This document shows, one piece after another, positions 1 through 8,576 of a stretch of DNA of 60,161 nucleotides. The notes under the pieces were generated by a model. The model was not told the DNA's origin. It was given only the letters and a program-made list of their open reading frames with translations, and made no database searches. Every line of letters begins with the position of its first letter. The first letter of the stretch is position 1. Origin of the DNA: DASYML01 sp036399835. Its GTDB lineage: Bacteria > Acidobacteriota > Blastocatellia > Pyrinomonadales > Pyrinomonadaceae. The position numbers and the translations under genes were made by a program. Where the stretch lies: NCBI GenBank assembly GCA_036399835.1, contig DASWMI010000118.1:1-60161 (forward strand), written 5' to 3'.

Positions 1-142
1 CTTCGTCCTTGAGAAAGACTGTCAGAATCTCGACGCTCCTCAGCGTCTGGTCCGTTTCGTTGACCAGTTCTAAGAGAACCTTTGCGCCCGCGTCTATAAA
101 CCTGACGCTAAAGGTCTCCTTTGCTTTGCTGCTGATAGTCAT
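1..142 (-). CDS. hypothetical protein, 5' part only (runs off window)
   Basis: A leftward frame opens with ATG at 142 and stays open to the window edge for 47 codons, beginning MTISSKAKETFSVRF and reading on through VEILTVFLKDE. It starts 18 bases after the rpoZ stop codon and probably shares its transcript. The visible part is hydrophilic, with alternating hydrophobic residues that suggest a beta-rich fold, and has no signal peptide. I do not recognise a family. The codon use looks like that of its neighbours. No strong ribosome binding site is visible before the ATG, so translational coupling to rpoZ is possible. Confidence 0.6.
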   Translation of the reverse strand, partial: MTISSKAKETFSVRFIDAGAKVLLELVNETDQTLRSVEILTVFLKDE

Positions 143-160
143 AATCGTTTCATCGCCGGA

Positions 161-439
161 CTATTCATCCTGGTCCGGCGTCTCGCCATCATTATCTTCA
201 GAGTCCTTCTGAGTGATAGTAAAAGGCACAAGCCCTCTTTTAACTTCTTCAAGGGCGATGCTTGTATTCCTGCGCCGGCGCACGTCAACTTCTATGCGTG
301 GCACTGAGCCGCGCAGGAGCTGCTTGCTTCTCATCGCCGCGATGATGATGAGCCGAAACTTTGAATCAATTCCAGGCCATTCCTCTTCGTTCGAGATGTG
401 GCTAAAGCCGTTATGTGTAGATTGGTCTGTGACAGTCAT
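161..439 (-). CDS. rpoZ: DNA-directed RNA polymerase omega subunit
   Basis: This 92-residue protein carries the omega signature. A core starting SKFRLIIIAAMRSKQLL at about residues 26-42 is followed by a basic stretch (RRRRNTSIALEEV) and the segment KRGLVPFTI. Omega binds the beta-prime subunit and helps assemble and stabilise RNA polymerase. The N-terminal 20 residues and the acidic C-terminal tail (DSEDNDGETPDQDE) are variable regions, as is usual for this family. I chose the ATG at 439 because the frame further upstream lacks omega-like sequence. It is followed closely by another leftward gene, so it is probably the first gene of an operon that leaves the window. Confidence 0.88.
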   Translation of the reverse strand: MTVTDQSTHNGFSHISNEEEWPGIDSKFRLIIIAAMRSKQLLRGSVPRIEVDVRRRRNTSIALEEVKRGLVPFTITQKDSEDNDGETPDQDE

Positions 440-788
440 TAGATACTCCGATTCTCGGGTATGAGTCTGTGTCTTCAAAAAAAAGGCTTGCCAACTAATC
501 TTCCACAATCGCGAAGACACTTTGCGCGAGCGATGGCAATGTGGTTTTATCTTAGACCTCAGAGAGCTTTCCCACAAGCTGCCTGCGAGACTTTTATGCC
601 AGACTATAATAGGCCAGGTAGGCGAGGATGTCTGTGCGTTAGACCACATATATGATATGATTTCGGTGTAAGTTCATTCACAGTCAGGTTTGCTTAATAA
701 AGATTCCCCTTCCGGCATCAAGTTAAAGCCGCTGCCCCCTCGCGCCAACAAATCTTTTTAAGTTGTCGGAAAGCATGGAGACCCACTC
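440..788. other. intergenic region between divergent rpoZ and Crp/Fnr genes
   Basis: About 350 bases separate two divergently transcribed genes, so both promoters should lie here. I see no convincing coding frame, RNA gene or strong terminator. An A/T-rich stretch near 475-485 lies on the rpoZ side, and another (TTGCTTAATAAAGA) near 688-705 lies on the side of the regulator gene. Neither can be called a promoter with confidence. Confidence 0.5.
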
Positions 789-1502
789 ATGCCCGTCCCG
801 GTCAGACCCCCTGAGCCGATGGAGAATCTGCTGCTCGCGGCGCTCCCGCAAGAAGAGCGGGAGCGTATCGTGCCGCACCTGGAGCAGGTCTCCTTTTCTC
901 TGGGCCAGGTTGTCTATGAATCCGGTGGCCGCCTGGATTATGTCTATTTCCCGGCGGGTGCTATCGTCTCCCTGCTTTACACGATGGAAAACGGCGCGTC
1001 AGCCGAGATGGGACTGGCGGGTAATGAAGGCGTCGTCGGGATAGCCCTCTTTATGGGAGGCGGGACGATGCCCAACCGCGCCATCGTGCAGGGGGCGGGA
1101 AAGGCCTTTAGGATGAAGGCGCGTGTGCTTCAGGAAGAGTTTGCGCGCGGTGGTCGGTTTCAGCAGTTGCTCTTGCGCTATACGCAGGCGCTCATCACAC
1201 AGATTTCACAGACAGCCGTCTGCAATCGCTTACACACCGTCGAACAGCAACTCTGTCGCTGGCTTCTGCTCAGCCATGACCGCGTTAGGGCGGACGATAT
1301 AATCATGACGCAAGAACTAATCGCAGATATGTTGGGCGTCCGCCGCGAAGGTGTGACGGTGGCCGCGGGCCGATTGCAGGATATGGGAGCGATCAGCTAC
1401 GTTCGCGGCCACATCAAGATTCTCGACCGAAGAAAGCTGGAGGCGACTGTCTGCGAGTGTTATCGTGTGGTCAAAGACGAGTTTGATCGCTTGCTCGGAT
1501 AA
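789..1502 (+). CDS. Crp/Fnr family transcriptional regulator
   Basis: The 237-residue protein has an N-terminal cyclic-nucleotide-binding-like beta barrel (about residues 20-130). A C-terminal winged helix-turn-helix covers about residues 170-220, with the recognition segment MTQELIADMLGVRREGVT. The barrel lacks a clear phosphate-binding cassette (no GE...RxA), so it may not bind cAMP. Relatives of this type respond to redox, oxygen or unknown ligands. It would act as a dimeric DNA-binding regulator in the cytoplasm. The first ATG at 789 gives a normal family length. No target operator could be identified in the window. Confidence 0.85.
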   Translation: MPVPVRPPEPMENLLLAALPQEERERIVPHLEQVSFSLGQVVYESGGRLDYVYFPAGAIVSLLYTMENGASAEMGLAGNEGVVGIALFMGGGTMPNRAIVQGAGKAFRMKARVLQEEFARGGRFQQLLLRYTQALITQISQTAVCNRLHTVEQQLCRWLLLSHDRVRADDIIMTQELIADMLGVRREGVTVAAGRLQDMGAISYVRGHIKILDRRKLEATVCECYRVVKDEFDRLLG

Positions 1503-1626
1503 AAGCCGCTTGCGGTTGAGGGGCTTTGTGACCGATGATGAGACTCAAGCTTGAGACGAGCGTTTGAGAGATAGGCTGTCGAAAGTTGAACGAAGAGTCA
1601 GATTAAGAGAGAAAGCAGGGCCAACC

Positions 1627-2076
1627 ATGAGCGACGAAGAGGTGCAACCCGTAGCGCCAAGGAAAACCCCTTTGATACGGCGCTTTATCATTTACGCCGT
1701 CGTGCTGCTTTTTGTCTTCCTGCTGGGCTTTGTCCCGATGTGGCTCAAGGCTCGTGAGAGCAGCGCAAAACTCGCCAAAGCCGAGCAGCAACTGGTTCTT
1801 GCCAGGGTGCAGAATAATCTTTCAGCGGCGGTCATAGACGCGCGGCGCGGCGATTACGAGCCTTCACGACAGGCTACCAGCCAGTTCTTTACCTCTCTGC
1901 GCGAAGAGATTGATAAGGGGGAGGCTTCGGCCTTCACGCAGGCCCAGAAAACAGGTGTCCAGACGTTGTTTGCAGGGCGCGACGAGATTATCACTTTGCT
2001 GGCCCGCGGCGACCCCGCCGCCGCAGACCGTCTCTCCGATCTGTATGTCTCATATCGTAAGTTTATGATTGGCTAA
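1627..2076 (+). CDS. hypothetical membrane-anchored protein
   Basis: I chose the ATG at 1627 (MSDEEVQPVAPRK), which gives 149 residues. An upstream in-frame start would add a basic stretch unlike the rest. One transmembrane helix (about residues 20-40) is followed by a heptad-like charged helix that could form a coiled coil (ESSAKLAKAEQQLVLARV), then a helical soluble domain. The topology suggests a short cytoplasmic N-terminus and a helical periplasmic domain. I recognise no family. It lies 125 bases after the Crp/Fnr gene in the same direction and could be co-transcribed with it. Confidence 0.6.
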   Translation: MSDEEVQPVAPRKTPLIRRFIIYAVVLLFVFLLGFVPMWLKARESSAKLAKAEQQLVLARVQNNLSAAVIDARRGDYEPSRQATSQFFTSLREEIDKGEASAFTQAQKTGVQTLFAGRDEIITLLARGDPAAADRLSDLYVSYRKFMIG

Positions 2077-2336
2077 GGAGTCTGACAACCATCGCGCTCG
2101 CGAGCGCATCAAAGCAGGCAGTTAATCCTTCTCTTGCTCATTAGACGGTGATGCGTCCCATGCCTCTTCTTTGGCGGCGGCGTTCTGGATGGTTCGAGAG
2201 TAGGCTGTTCTAAATTTGCAGAAGCCGCTCCATCAAGAGCACCCGAACCCGAAGCCTTCGCTGCTACCGTTCACATCGAAGCCACTTTTATTCGCAGCTT
2301 CTCTTTACACTCCAATAAAGGGAGAGGTACACAACT

Positions 2337-2627
2337 ATGTCTATGAAACTTTACGTCGGTAATCTCTCGTTCCAGACTTCGAGCGAAAATCTACAGCAGC
2401 TCTTCGCCGAGGCCGGGACGGTCGAGTCAGCTTCAGTCGTTGAAGACCGCGACACTGGCCGCTCGCGCGGCTTCGGCTTTGTCGAAATGTCTTCCAAGGA
2501 AGAGGGCGCGGCAGCCATCGCGCAATTTGACGGCAAGGAAGTCGATGGCCGCAGCCTCAAGGTCAACGAGGCCAAGCCCCGCGAAAACCGCAATGGCGGT
2601 GGCGGAAACAGCAATTACAGACGCTAA
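2337..2627 (+). CDS. RRM-domain RNA-binding protein
   Basis: This 96-residue protein is a single RNA recognition motif plus a short glycine/asparagine/arginine tail. RNP2 (KLYVGNL, residues 4-10) and RNP1 (RGFGFVEM, about residues 43-50) are both intact. Such small bacterial RRM proteins bind single-stranded RNA and are often cold-induced. The purine-rich GGGAGAGG lies about 9 bases before the ATG at 2337 and acts as the ribosome binding site. The second codon pair offers an alternative ATG at 2343. The gene stands alone between a 260-base leader and a strong terminator, so it looks monocistronic. The long leader may hold post-transcriptional control, but I see no defined element in it. Confidence 0.9.
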   Translation: MSMKLYVGNLSFQTSSENLQQLFAEAGTVESASVVEDRDTGRSRGFGFVEMSSKEEGAAAIAQFDGKEVDGRSLKVNEAKPRENRNGGGGNSNYRR

Positions 2628-2683
2628 TCTTGGAGCTTCGCCGGTCATCCCCTGAGGGATAGGCCGGCGACCCCACGGAGCCG

Positions 2684-2724
2684 AAAGCGCCCTGGCAAGA
2701 CAACTATTTTGCCGGGCGCTTTTG
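2684..2724 (+). terminator. rho-independent terminator after the RRM gene
   Basis: The arms AAGCGCCCtGGCAA and TTGCCGGGCGCTTTT pair almost perfectly with one bulged T and a 10-base loop, and end in a T run. It lies 57 bases past the RRM stop codon. Confidence 0.85.
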
Positions 2725-2886
2725 GCTTCTACATCAAGCGTGCGAGCGGCTTATGTGTGACAACGCACGGACGGACGCTTTTTCAGTTGGTAATCTAGCT
2801 GTGCTTTGGGTGGTTTAGCGCTCGACACACGGGGGTCGGGTTTAGGCATATCAATGAAGCTGTACGGGAAAGTTTGAGGGATTCAG

Positions 2887-3729
2887 ATGGGCAACGAAGC
2901 AATTATACAGGATCAGGCAAAGCGTATTAACTGGGACACAGCCATCTTTATGGTGCTCTTTCATCTGGGCGCTGTGGCCGCACTCTTTATGTTTAAGTGG
3001 CAGGCGCTGTTGGTCACTCTGCTGCTCTGGTGGATTTCAGCGAGTTTGGGGGCGGGCATGGGCTTTCACCGTCTCCTGACGCACCGCGCTTACAAGACGC
3101 CAAAGCTGGTCGAATATTTTCTCAGCATCTGCGGGACGCTGGCGCTCGAAGGCGGGCCTATCAACTGGGTTGTCACGCATCGCATACATCACGCGCATAC
3201 GGACGCGCCCGGCGACCCGCACAGCCCGCGCGATGGCGGCTGGTGGGCGCACATGGGATGGATTCTCAAGGGCAAAGCGCAGCATCATGACAACGAAGCG
3301 ATGGCGCGTTATGCGCCGGACCTGGTCAAGGACCGATTTCACGTCTGGCTCAACCGATACTACTGGCTACCGCTTGTCGTCGTCGGTCTCCTGCTACTCG
3401 CTTTCGGCGGCTGGTCCTATCTGATGTGGGCCATCTTCTTTCGCGTCACCTTTAATCTGCACGCCACCTGGCTCGTCAACTCGGCCACGCACATGTGGGG
3501 CACGCGCCGTTTCGCCACGCGCGATGATTCGACCAACAACTGGTGGGTCGCACTGCTGACCTTCGGCGAAGGCTGGCACAACAACCATCACGCGCACCCG
3601 ACGGCAGCCCGTCACGGCCTCGCCTGGTACGAGATAGACCTGAACTGGTGGGGGATACGCACGCTCCAATCGCTCAGGCTGGCGAAAGCCATCAAGCTGG
3701 TCAGCGTGGCAGAGCGTACAGGGGCTTGA
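2887..3729 (+). CDS. acyl-CoA/fatty-acid desaturase
   Basis: The 280-residue protein is a membrane diiron desaturase of the stearoyl-CoA delta-9 type. All three histidine boxes are present: HRLLTH (HxxxxH), HRIHH (HxxHH) and HNNHH (HxxHH). At least four hydrophobic segments flank them. The enzyme would place a cis double bond in saturated acyl chains with O2 and an electron donor, adjusting membrane fluidity. The start at 2887 follows a weak GAGGGATTCAG site. It is a single gene facing a convergent neighbour across a shared terminator. No ferredoxin or reductase partner is adjacent. Confidence 0.92.
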   Translation: MGNEAIIQDQAKRINWDTAIFMVLFHLGAVAALFMFKWQALLVTLLLWWISASLGAGMGFHRLLTHRAYKTPKLVEYFLSICGTLALEGGPINWVVTHRIHHAHTDAPGDPHSPRDGGWWAHMGWILKGKAQHHDNEAMARYAPDLVKDRFHVWLNRYYWLPLVVVGLLLLAFGGWSYLMWAIFFRVTFNLHATWLVNSATHMWGTRRFATRDDSTNNWWVALLTFGEGWHNNHHAHPTAARHGLAWYEIDLNWWGIRTLQSLRLAKAIKLVSVAERTGA

Positions 3730-3795
3730 AAAGCTGCGGCTGTTGCGGCTGTTGAAGACGGAAAACCGATGCGAGCCTGCCCGTCCTGATTGTCT

Positions 3796-3843
3796 AGAGC
3801 GCGGATAAGTTCAACCCGAACTGAGAGAACTTATCCGCGCTCT
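3796..3843. terminator. bidirectional terminator between convergent genes
   Basis: Perfect 17-base arms (AGAGCGCGGATAAGTTC and its complement) enclose a 14-base loop. The right arm overlaps the stop codon of the leftward transglutaminase-like gene, and the stem also lies 67 bases after the desaturase stop. Confidence 0.85.
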
Positions 3844-4406
3844 CTTCTCAAAAACAGGGCTAGGTGCTTCAGGTAAAAATTGTTCTGAATCAGCCAGTTG
3901 TAGAATTTCGGATAGGGGCGATAAACGGGGCGCGCGTGAAAGGGTTGACGGCTCTCGTAGTAGATGGCGCTTTCCTGGTATGTCGCTCCCTGCAAAATAT
4001 ATGTCGTGTCATAGGTCTTCCATCTTCCATCCTGCTTTACTTCCAGAATAGTGTGATGGCTCTCGCCGTCATCCCCCACCAGGTCAACCAATCTCGTCTC
4101 GTATCCCAACTCGTGAACGATGGTCGCCATCAGGATGGCGCTCTGGTCGCAGTACAGATATTTCTGCTCTGTGAGCATGTATCTGGGCGTCGCCCCGAGC
4201 GCGAGCTTCATATCTTTGGCGGGGTAATCGGTAGACTGGTCCACAAATGCGAAGGCTTCTTCGGGAGTCCTGATACTGTTCTGTTTGATCAGGCGTTTGA
4301 AGAAAAGGGCGTCGCTCAGCAGATAGCCGCTCGCGATAAAGACAAGGAGCGCGAGAGCAGCCGCGAAAAATAGTTTTGAGCGCAAACGCTTAAAGGGCAC
4401 GACCAT
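3831..4406 (-). CDS. transglutaminase-like cysteine protein, membrane-anchored
   Basis: The 191-residue protein starts with a basic segment and one membrane helix (about residues 12-32). A transglutaminase-like core follows, with the expected triad order: Cys86 (YLYCDQSA), His117 or His118 (GESHHTIL) and Asp133 (KTYDTTY). These folds act as peptidases, amidases or peptide N-glycanase-like enzymes, so the substrate is open. The anchor suggests an active domain on the periplasmic side. The gene is 67 bases downstream of the leftward CocE-type gene and could be in its transcript. The C-terminus ends inside the shared terminator stem. Confidence 0.75.
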   Translation of the reverse strand: MVVPFKRLRSKLFFAAALALLVFIASGYLLSDALFFKRLIKQNSIRTPEEAFAFVDQSTDYPAKDMKLALGATPRYMLTEQKYLYCDQSAILMATIVHELGYETRLVDLVGDDGESHHTILEVKQDGRWKTYDTTYILQGATYQESAIYYESRQPFHARPVYRPYPKFYNWLIQNNFYLKHLALFLRRERG

Positions 4407-4473
4407 TAATCTCTGAAGATAATCCTTTGCGACTCGCTTATTTTACTTTTCTCCCGCAGCGATACGCAATTTC

Positions 4474-6345
4474 TCAGCGAGACAGGATGGGGACTTCGAG
4501 GTGCGAGGCAAAGCGTCTTGAGCGAAAGATGCGCTGCGTGGCCTGCTGATAGTCCGAGTCCTTTGCTTTGAAGATGTTGGGGACAAATTTTTGTGGATTG
4601 CGGTCTATGACCGGAAACCAGGTGCTCTGCACCTGGACCATAATCTTGTGTCCCTTGAGAAAAACGTGGTCGCTCCCGTGCAGGTCTATGACATACTCTT
4701 CGACCCTGTTGGGAACAATCGGTTCAGCCCGCTCGAAGCTGCGGCGGAATCTGCCGCGCAGCACGTCGTTGGCAATCATCAGTTGATAACCGCCCATCTT
4801 GACATCCTTCGCGTAAGATTCCGGGTAGACATCAATCAACTTCACGACCCAGTCGCTGTCGGTCCCCGTGGTCGAGGCAAAAAGATGCGCGATAATCTCG
4901 CCGGAGATGGTGACATCCTCCTTCAGCGCGTCGGTCTCCCAGCTCAAGACATCCGGGCGCTCGTGTACAAAACGCTGGTCCTCCACGAGCCATGTGTACC
5001 AGCCGGAGCCTGCCGGAAAGTATGTCGGCTCAATCGGGCGATGGCGGTAGGGCACAGGATGCGCCGGGTCGGAAACATAACTGTCGAAAGCCTTGTTCCC
5101 CACCTCTCCGGGCGCGTCGAACGAGAGACGCCCTTGAGCTTGAAAATAGAGCTTGCGCGATGTGGCCTGACGCGGAGGCCAGGCATCGTATGACTGCCAT
5201 TTGTTGCTGCCCGTCTCGAAGATGTGGGCTTCGGGCTGGCTGCGCTGCCCCCTGTCTTTCAAATAGTAAGCGAACCAGGGCGCTAGAATCTGCTCTCTGA
5301 AATATTTGCCGGTCGCGCTCTCAAATTCGATCTTGCCAAGCTTGCTGCCTTCACCGTTCCAGCCGCCGTGATTCCATGGGCCGACGACGAGAAAATTCAT
5401 GCGGCCCGCGTCCGTCTTTTCAAGAATCCTGTAAGCCTTGATTGGTCCGGTAAAGTCTTCCTGGTCCCACCAGCCAGCGACGTGCATGGTCGGCACTTTG
5501 ACGCGAGTCAGACGATTGCCGAGCGCCTGCCCTTTCCAGAAAGCATCATAAGTCGGATGGCTGGCGAAGTTGTTCCAGGTCGGAAGCTTGCCATGAAAGT
5601 AACGCGCGTCTGCGTTTGAGAGCGCGCCCAATCTCAAGTACCACTCGTAGGTGTCATATTTATCAAACTTAAAATTCTCGTCCTCCTTGGACGATTCGAG
5701 CTGGTAGGCATACTCAAAGCCGTAGCTCAGCCGGAAAGCGCCGTTGTGATAAAAGTCGTCGCCGAGAAAAGAATCCGCAGGGGATGCCTGCTCGCAGATG
5801 GCCCGCAGTGCCGGATGCGGGTCGAGCATCGCCATCATCGCGAGCAAAGCATCGTAAGAGCCTCCGGTCATCCCGGCGCGGCCATTGTTATTCGGCACGT
5901 TCTGGACCAGCCACTCAATCGTGTCGTAAGCGTCCGTACTTTCATCAATCGCCTTCGCATCAAGAGGGTCGCGCGACGGACGGTCCATCACAAACTGCCC
6001 TTCAGACTTATAGCGCCCGCGTATGTCCTGAAAGACGAAAATGTAGCCGTCGTCCGCGAGCGATTTGAGATAACGCGGGATGGTCCTATAGCCCCAACTG
6101 CTGACGCCGTAAGGCGTGCGTAGAAACATAAAGGGCAATTTCTCTCGCGCCTCCTTCGGCGTGTAGATGATCGTATAGAGACGCGCGCCGTCGCGCATAG
6201 GGATCATCTGCTCGGCCTTGTCAAAACCTGTGGGCGGGTCCGGCAGCGGCTGCGGCTGCTGGGCCGCGAGCGCCCGCGCGCAAATCAGCAACAGGAAGAG
6301 CGCCAGCAGCCGCGTGTATATACGTCCGTCTATCTTGTTCTTCAT
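4474..6345 (-). CDS. secreted CocE/NonD-family alpha/beta hydrolase
   Basis: The 623-residue protein has a signal peptide (hydrophobic residues about 12-27, ending in ARALAAQ). An X-Pro dipeptidyl-peptidase/cocaine-esterase fold follows. The nucleophile is Ser163 in GMTGGSYDAL, a catalytic Asp is in HVAGWWDQED, and a catalytic His is in GPWNHGGW. The C-terminal third matches the jelly-roll domain typical of the family. It should cleave esters, amides or beta-lactam-like acyl groups in the periplasm or outside the cell. The ATG at 6345 is the only start that preserves the signal peptide. It is probably co-transcribed with the downstream transglutaminase-like gene. Confidence 0.9.
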   Translation of the reverse strand: MKNKIDGRIYTRLLALFLLLICARALAAQQPQPLPDPPTGFDKAEQMIPMRDGARLYTIIYTPKEAREKLPFMFLRTPYGVSSWGYRTIPRYLKSLADDGYIFVFQDIRGRYKSEGQFVMDRPSRDPLDAKAIDESTDAYDTIEWLVQNVPNNNGRAGMTGGSYDALLAMMAMLDPHPALRAICEQASPADSFLGDDFYHNGAFRLSYGFEYAYQLESSKEDENFKFDKYDTYEWYLRLGALSNADARYFHGKLPTWNNFASHPTYDAFWKGQALGNRLTRVKVPTMHVAGWWDQEDFTGPIKAYRILEKTDAGRMNFLVVGPWNHGGWNGEGSKLGKIEFESATGKYFREQILAPWFAYYLKDRGQRSQPEAHIFETGSNKWQSYDAWPPRQATSRKLYFQAQGRLSFDAPGEVGNKAFDSYVSDPAHPVPYRHRPIEPTYFPAGSGWYTWLVEDQRFVHERPDVLSWETDALKEDVTISGEIIAHLFASTTGTDSDWVVKLIDVYPESYAKDVKMGGYQLMIANDVLRGRFRRSFERAEPIVPNRVEEYVIDLHGSDHVFLKGHKIMVQVQSTWFPVIDRNPQKFVPNIFKAKDSDYQQATQRIFRSRRFASHLEVPILSR

Positions 6346-6448
6346 AGTTTGTGACTGAGAGGGAAAAGCGCGTTTGCTTCTGCGGCGCAGCTCTTCGCAA
6401 AAGAGTCGCGCAGGCGAAGCTCCCGCGCTGGTCCACTTCTATGGCTGG

Positions 6449-7009
6449 CTATTGCTTCCTGTGTTTGGCGTAGGCAGCCGCCAGCTTGGTGTCGTACCTG
6501 TTCTTCTTGTAGGTCTTGCCATTATAGCCGAGCGCAAAGGCAGCCCAGTTTTTGTTTCGCAGATGTCTCGCCAGGTTGTTGACCTTGACAAAGCGGACGA
6601 AGGAATCCAGATGTCCGGCTTCGCCCTGGTACATGGAGTTGATGAAATCCTGCAAGCTAGTGTATTCGAGCGTTTTCCAGTTTGACCCCATCACTTGAAA
6701 GCGTCCCCAGGAGCAGGATTGCAGCGCGGCCTCCCTGTCCAGGGCGGCGGCTTCGGCGAGCCTTGCGTGCTGCTGCGAGACCGGACCATACCCGCCGGGG
6801 GTGCGGTTGGAGATGCCCGGGTGCGTCGCGTCATACTTTCTTCCTGTGAGCTTGCTGAACTTGTGTCGCTCGAAAAGAATGACAGGCTCTCCCGTCGGCA
6901 AAAATGCGCCGTGGGGGCCTGACTCGACTTCGGCGACAGCCTTGATGGCCGCGACTTCGCAGTTCAATTTCTCCGCGGCTTGCTGGTAATCCTCTTCGGT
7001 TAAAGGCAT
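6449..7009 (-). CDS. N-acetylmuramidase (phage-type peptidoglycan hydrolase)
   Basis: The 186-residue protein matches the N-acetylmuramidase family (formerly DUF3380) known from phage endolysins. The candidate catalytic Glu is in AVAEVESG near residue 28, and FERHKF, SWGRFQVMG and FALGYNG are further family motifs. It would cut the MurNAc-GlcNAc bond of peptidoglycan. There is no signal peptide or peptidoglycan-binding domain, which is typical of endolysins released by a holin, but no phage gene lies nearby. AGGAGAG lies 8 bases before the ATG at 7009. Why a free-standing cytosolic muramidase sits here is unclear; it could be a phage or tailocin remnant or an effector. Confidence 0.85.
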   Translation of the reverse strand: MPLTEEDYQQAAEKLNCEVAAIKAVAEVESGPHGAFLPTGEPVILFERHKFSKLTGRKYDATHPGISNRTPGGYGPVSQQHARLAEAAALDREAALQSCSWGRFQVMGSNWKTLEYTSLQDFINSMYQGEAGHLDSFVRFVKVNNLARHLRNKNWAAFALGYNGKTYKKNRYDTKLAAAYAKHRKQ

Positions 7010-7102
7010 AACATGTCTCTCCTTCTAAGGGTCATCGAAAAGATGTCAAGGGCGAGGGGGAACTTTCCCTCTCGTCAAGTGAAGCGATTCTTGCGGGGTG
7101 TT

Positions 7103-7120
7103 GAAAGGCGTTCGGCTCTC
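7103..7120 (+). repeat. 18-bp direct repeat, copy 1
   Basis: GAAAGGCGTTCGGCTCTC matches the copy at 7810-7827 at 17 of 18 bases. The two copies bracket the lipoprotein gene, and this copy overlaps its stop codon. Confidence 0.6.
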
Positions 7121-7727
7121 AGTTAAGAGGCAGCTCCAAAGGCTGCTCTAAGCCTTCAAGCGTGAGCACCAGATTGCGTGGGCCTTCGATGGCCTCTTTC
7201 TTCGGCGTTTGAAAAAAGATCAGGCCGCGTCGTCTTTCGGCTGCGGCGAGTGGAGTTTTCAGATCGAGCGTCTGACGGCTCAAGGCTTCCTCGAAACTCT
7301 TGCGCGCCTGCGGATTATAGAGCATGACGGCATTTGCTTCCAGGATACGCGAAGCGGCCTCCTTGGCCGAGCGAGCCTTCCATGCTCGACCCTCTCCGTC
7401 ACGCAGGCGAAAGCGTAGTCGCTTGAACTCTATGGGAGCCCCGCTTGAGTTCGTCAGTTCGACGCGCACGGCGAGCAGCCCCGCGAGCGGCAGATTGGAT
7501 TCAAACAACTCCTGACTCTCTTCGTCGCTGAGGAGCGGCGCGGCGCGCAGATTGATTCCGCCAGCCGTCGCGCTCCCGCCTTTCTCCGCGGCTGGCACTT
7601 CGATCACAGGCTTGACCCTGTAAAGCGAGCCGCCGCAACCCGCCGCCAGCGTTACCAATAGCAGCAGCCAGGCACAGAGCGCCCGCGACCTGCGCCCGAA
7701 AAGATATGTCCAAGCCTCCATGCTCAT
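7119..7727 (-). CDS. putative lipoprotein of unknown function
   Basis: The protein has a basic start, a hydrophobic stretch and a lipobox (LAAGC) at about residues 27-31 from the chosen ATG at 7727. The lipidated Cys is followed by GG. The mature part of about 170 residues looks like an immunoglobulin-like beta domain (VRVELTNSSGAPIEFKRLRF). An upstream TTG at 7766 and a second ATG at 7721 are alternative starts, and no strong ribosome binding site decides between them. The family is not recognised. The gene is flanked by an 18-bp direct repeat. Confidence 0.65.
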   Translation of the reverse strand: MSMEAWTYLFGRRSRALCAWLLLLVTLAAGCGGSLYRVKPVIEVPAAEKGGSATAGGINLRAAPLLSDEESQELFESNLPLAGLLAVRVELTNSSGAPIEFKRLRFRLRDGEGRAWKARSAKEAASRILEANAVMLYNPQARKSFEEALSRQTLDLKTPLAAAERRRGLIFFQTPKKEAIEGPRNLVLTLEGLEQPLELPLN

Positions 7728-7809
7728 CGGCCAGAGACTTTCGCACGCGACTCGAATCCGTGTCAATCAATATCCGGTCCAGCGGTCAAGAGAGATAGCA
7801 CGGATGCTC

Positions 7810-7827
7810 GAAAGGCGTTCAGCTCTC
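7810..7827 (+). repeat. 18-bp direct repeat, copy 2
   Basis: GAAAGGCGTTCAGCTCTC is the partner of the repeat at 7103-7120 and has one mismatch to it. Confidence 0.6.
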
Positions 7828-8007
7828 CTTGCTTCCTACGTCTCCTCGCGTCTTCGTCGGTGAATCCCATCAATCTTTACTCAAAAGCCGGATTAACGCT
7901 TGAGTCAATATCTCTGCTCCTTGCTCATCGCGCGCGGCTCATGCTACCGTTTTGACTTTCATTTGAAGAGAGCAAAAGAGGTGCTCCATCTCTATAGTGT
8001 GACCATC

Positions 8008-8517
8008 ATGATAAGAACTTTTCGCAACCTACACCCGGAGATTCACCCGTCGGCCTTTGTCGAAGAGAGCGCGCAAATTATCGGCGACGTACAGATCGGC
8101 GAGCAATCGTCCGTCTGGTTCAACGCGGTCGTGCGCGGCGATGTCTACTACATACGCATAGGCCGCCGGACCAATATACAGGACGGGACCGTCATCCACG
8201 TGACCAACGGGACGCACGCCACCATCCTCGAAGATGAAGTGACGGTGGGCCATAACGTGACGCTCCATGGTTGTCATATAGAACGCGGCTGCCTGATCGG
8301 GATGGGTTCAATCGTGATGGACGGCGCACGCATCGGCGCGCAGAGTCTGGTCGCGGCAGGCTCGCTCGTCTCGCCGGGCACGCAGATTCCGCCGCGCTCG
8401 CTCGTTATGGGCCAGCCCGCGCGCGTCAAGCGCCCGCTCAGCGATGAAGAGGTCGCTGGCCTGGATGTCTTCTGGAAAAACTATATCGAGTATACAAAGC
8501 TCTACAAAGAGCAGTGA
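8008..8517 (+). CDS. gamma-carbonic anhydrase family protein
   Basis: The 169-residue protein is a left-handed beta-helix built from hexapeptide repeats. The family's metal ligands are visible as His in VIHVTN and two His in VGHNVTLHGC. The conserved Arg in VRGD and a C-terminal helix (YTKLYKEQ) are also present. Members are zinc- or iron-dependent trimers, though many YrdA-like members show weak or no carbonic anhydrase activity. The frame is open further upstream, but the conserved domain starts right after the ATG at 8008. It lies 59 bases before hisS and is probably in the same operon. Confidence 0.88.
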   Translation: MIRTFRNLHPEIHPSAFVEESAQIIGDVQIGEQSSVWFNAVVRGDVYYIRIGRRTNIQDGTVIHVTNGTHATILEDEVTVGHNVTLHGCHIERGCLIGMGSIVMDGARIGAQSLVAAGSLVSPGTQIPPRSLVMGQPARVKRPLSDEEVAGLDVFWKNYIEYTKLYKEQ

Positions 8518-8576
8518 TGATGGATGAGGAATGAGTCGAAGCTATCGTCTTGAGCTTGTCATTCATCAGTTGAGTT

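Noticed and set aside
6449..7009. Prophage
   Set aside because: Only one phage-type gene is present, with no capsid, tail, integrase or att-like repeat around it.
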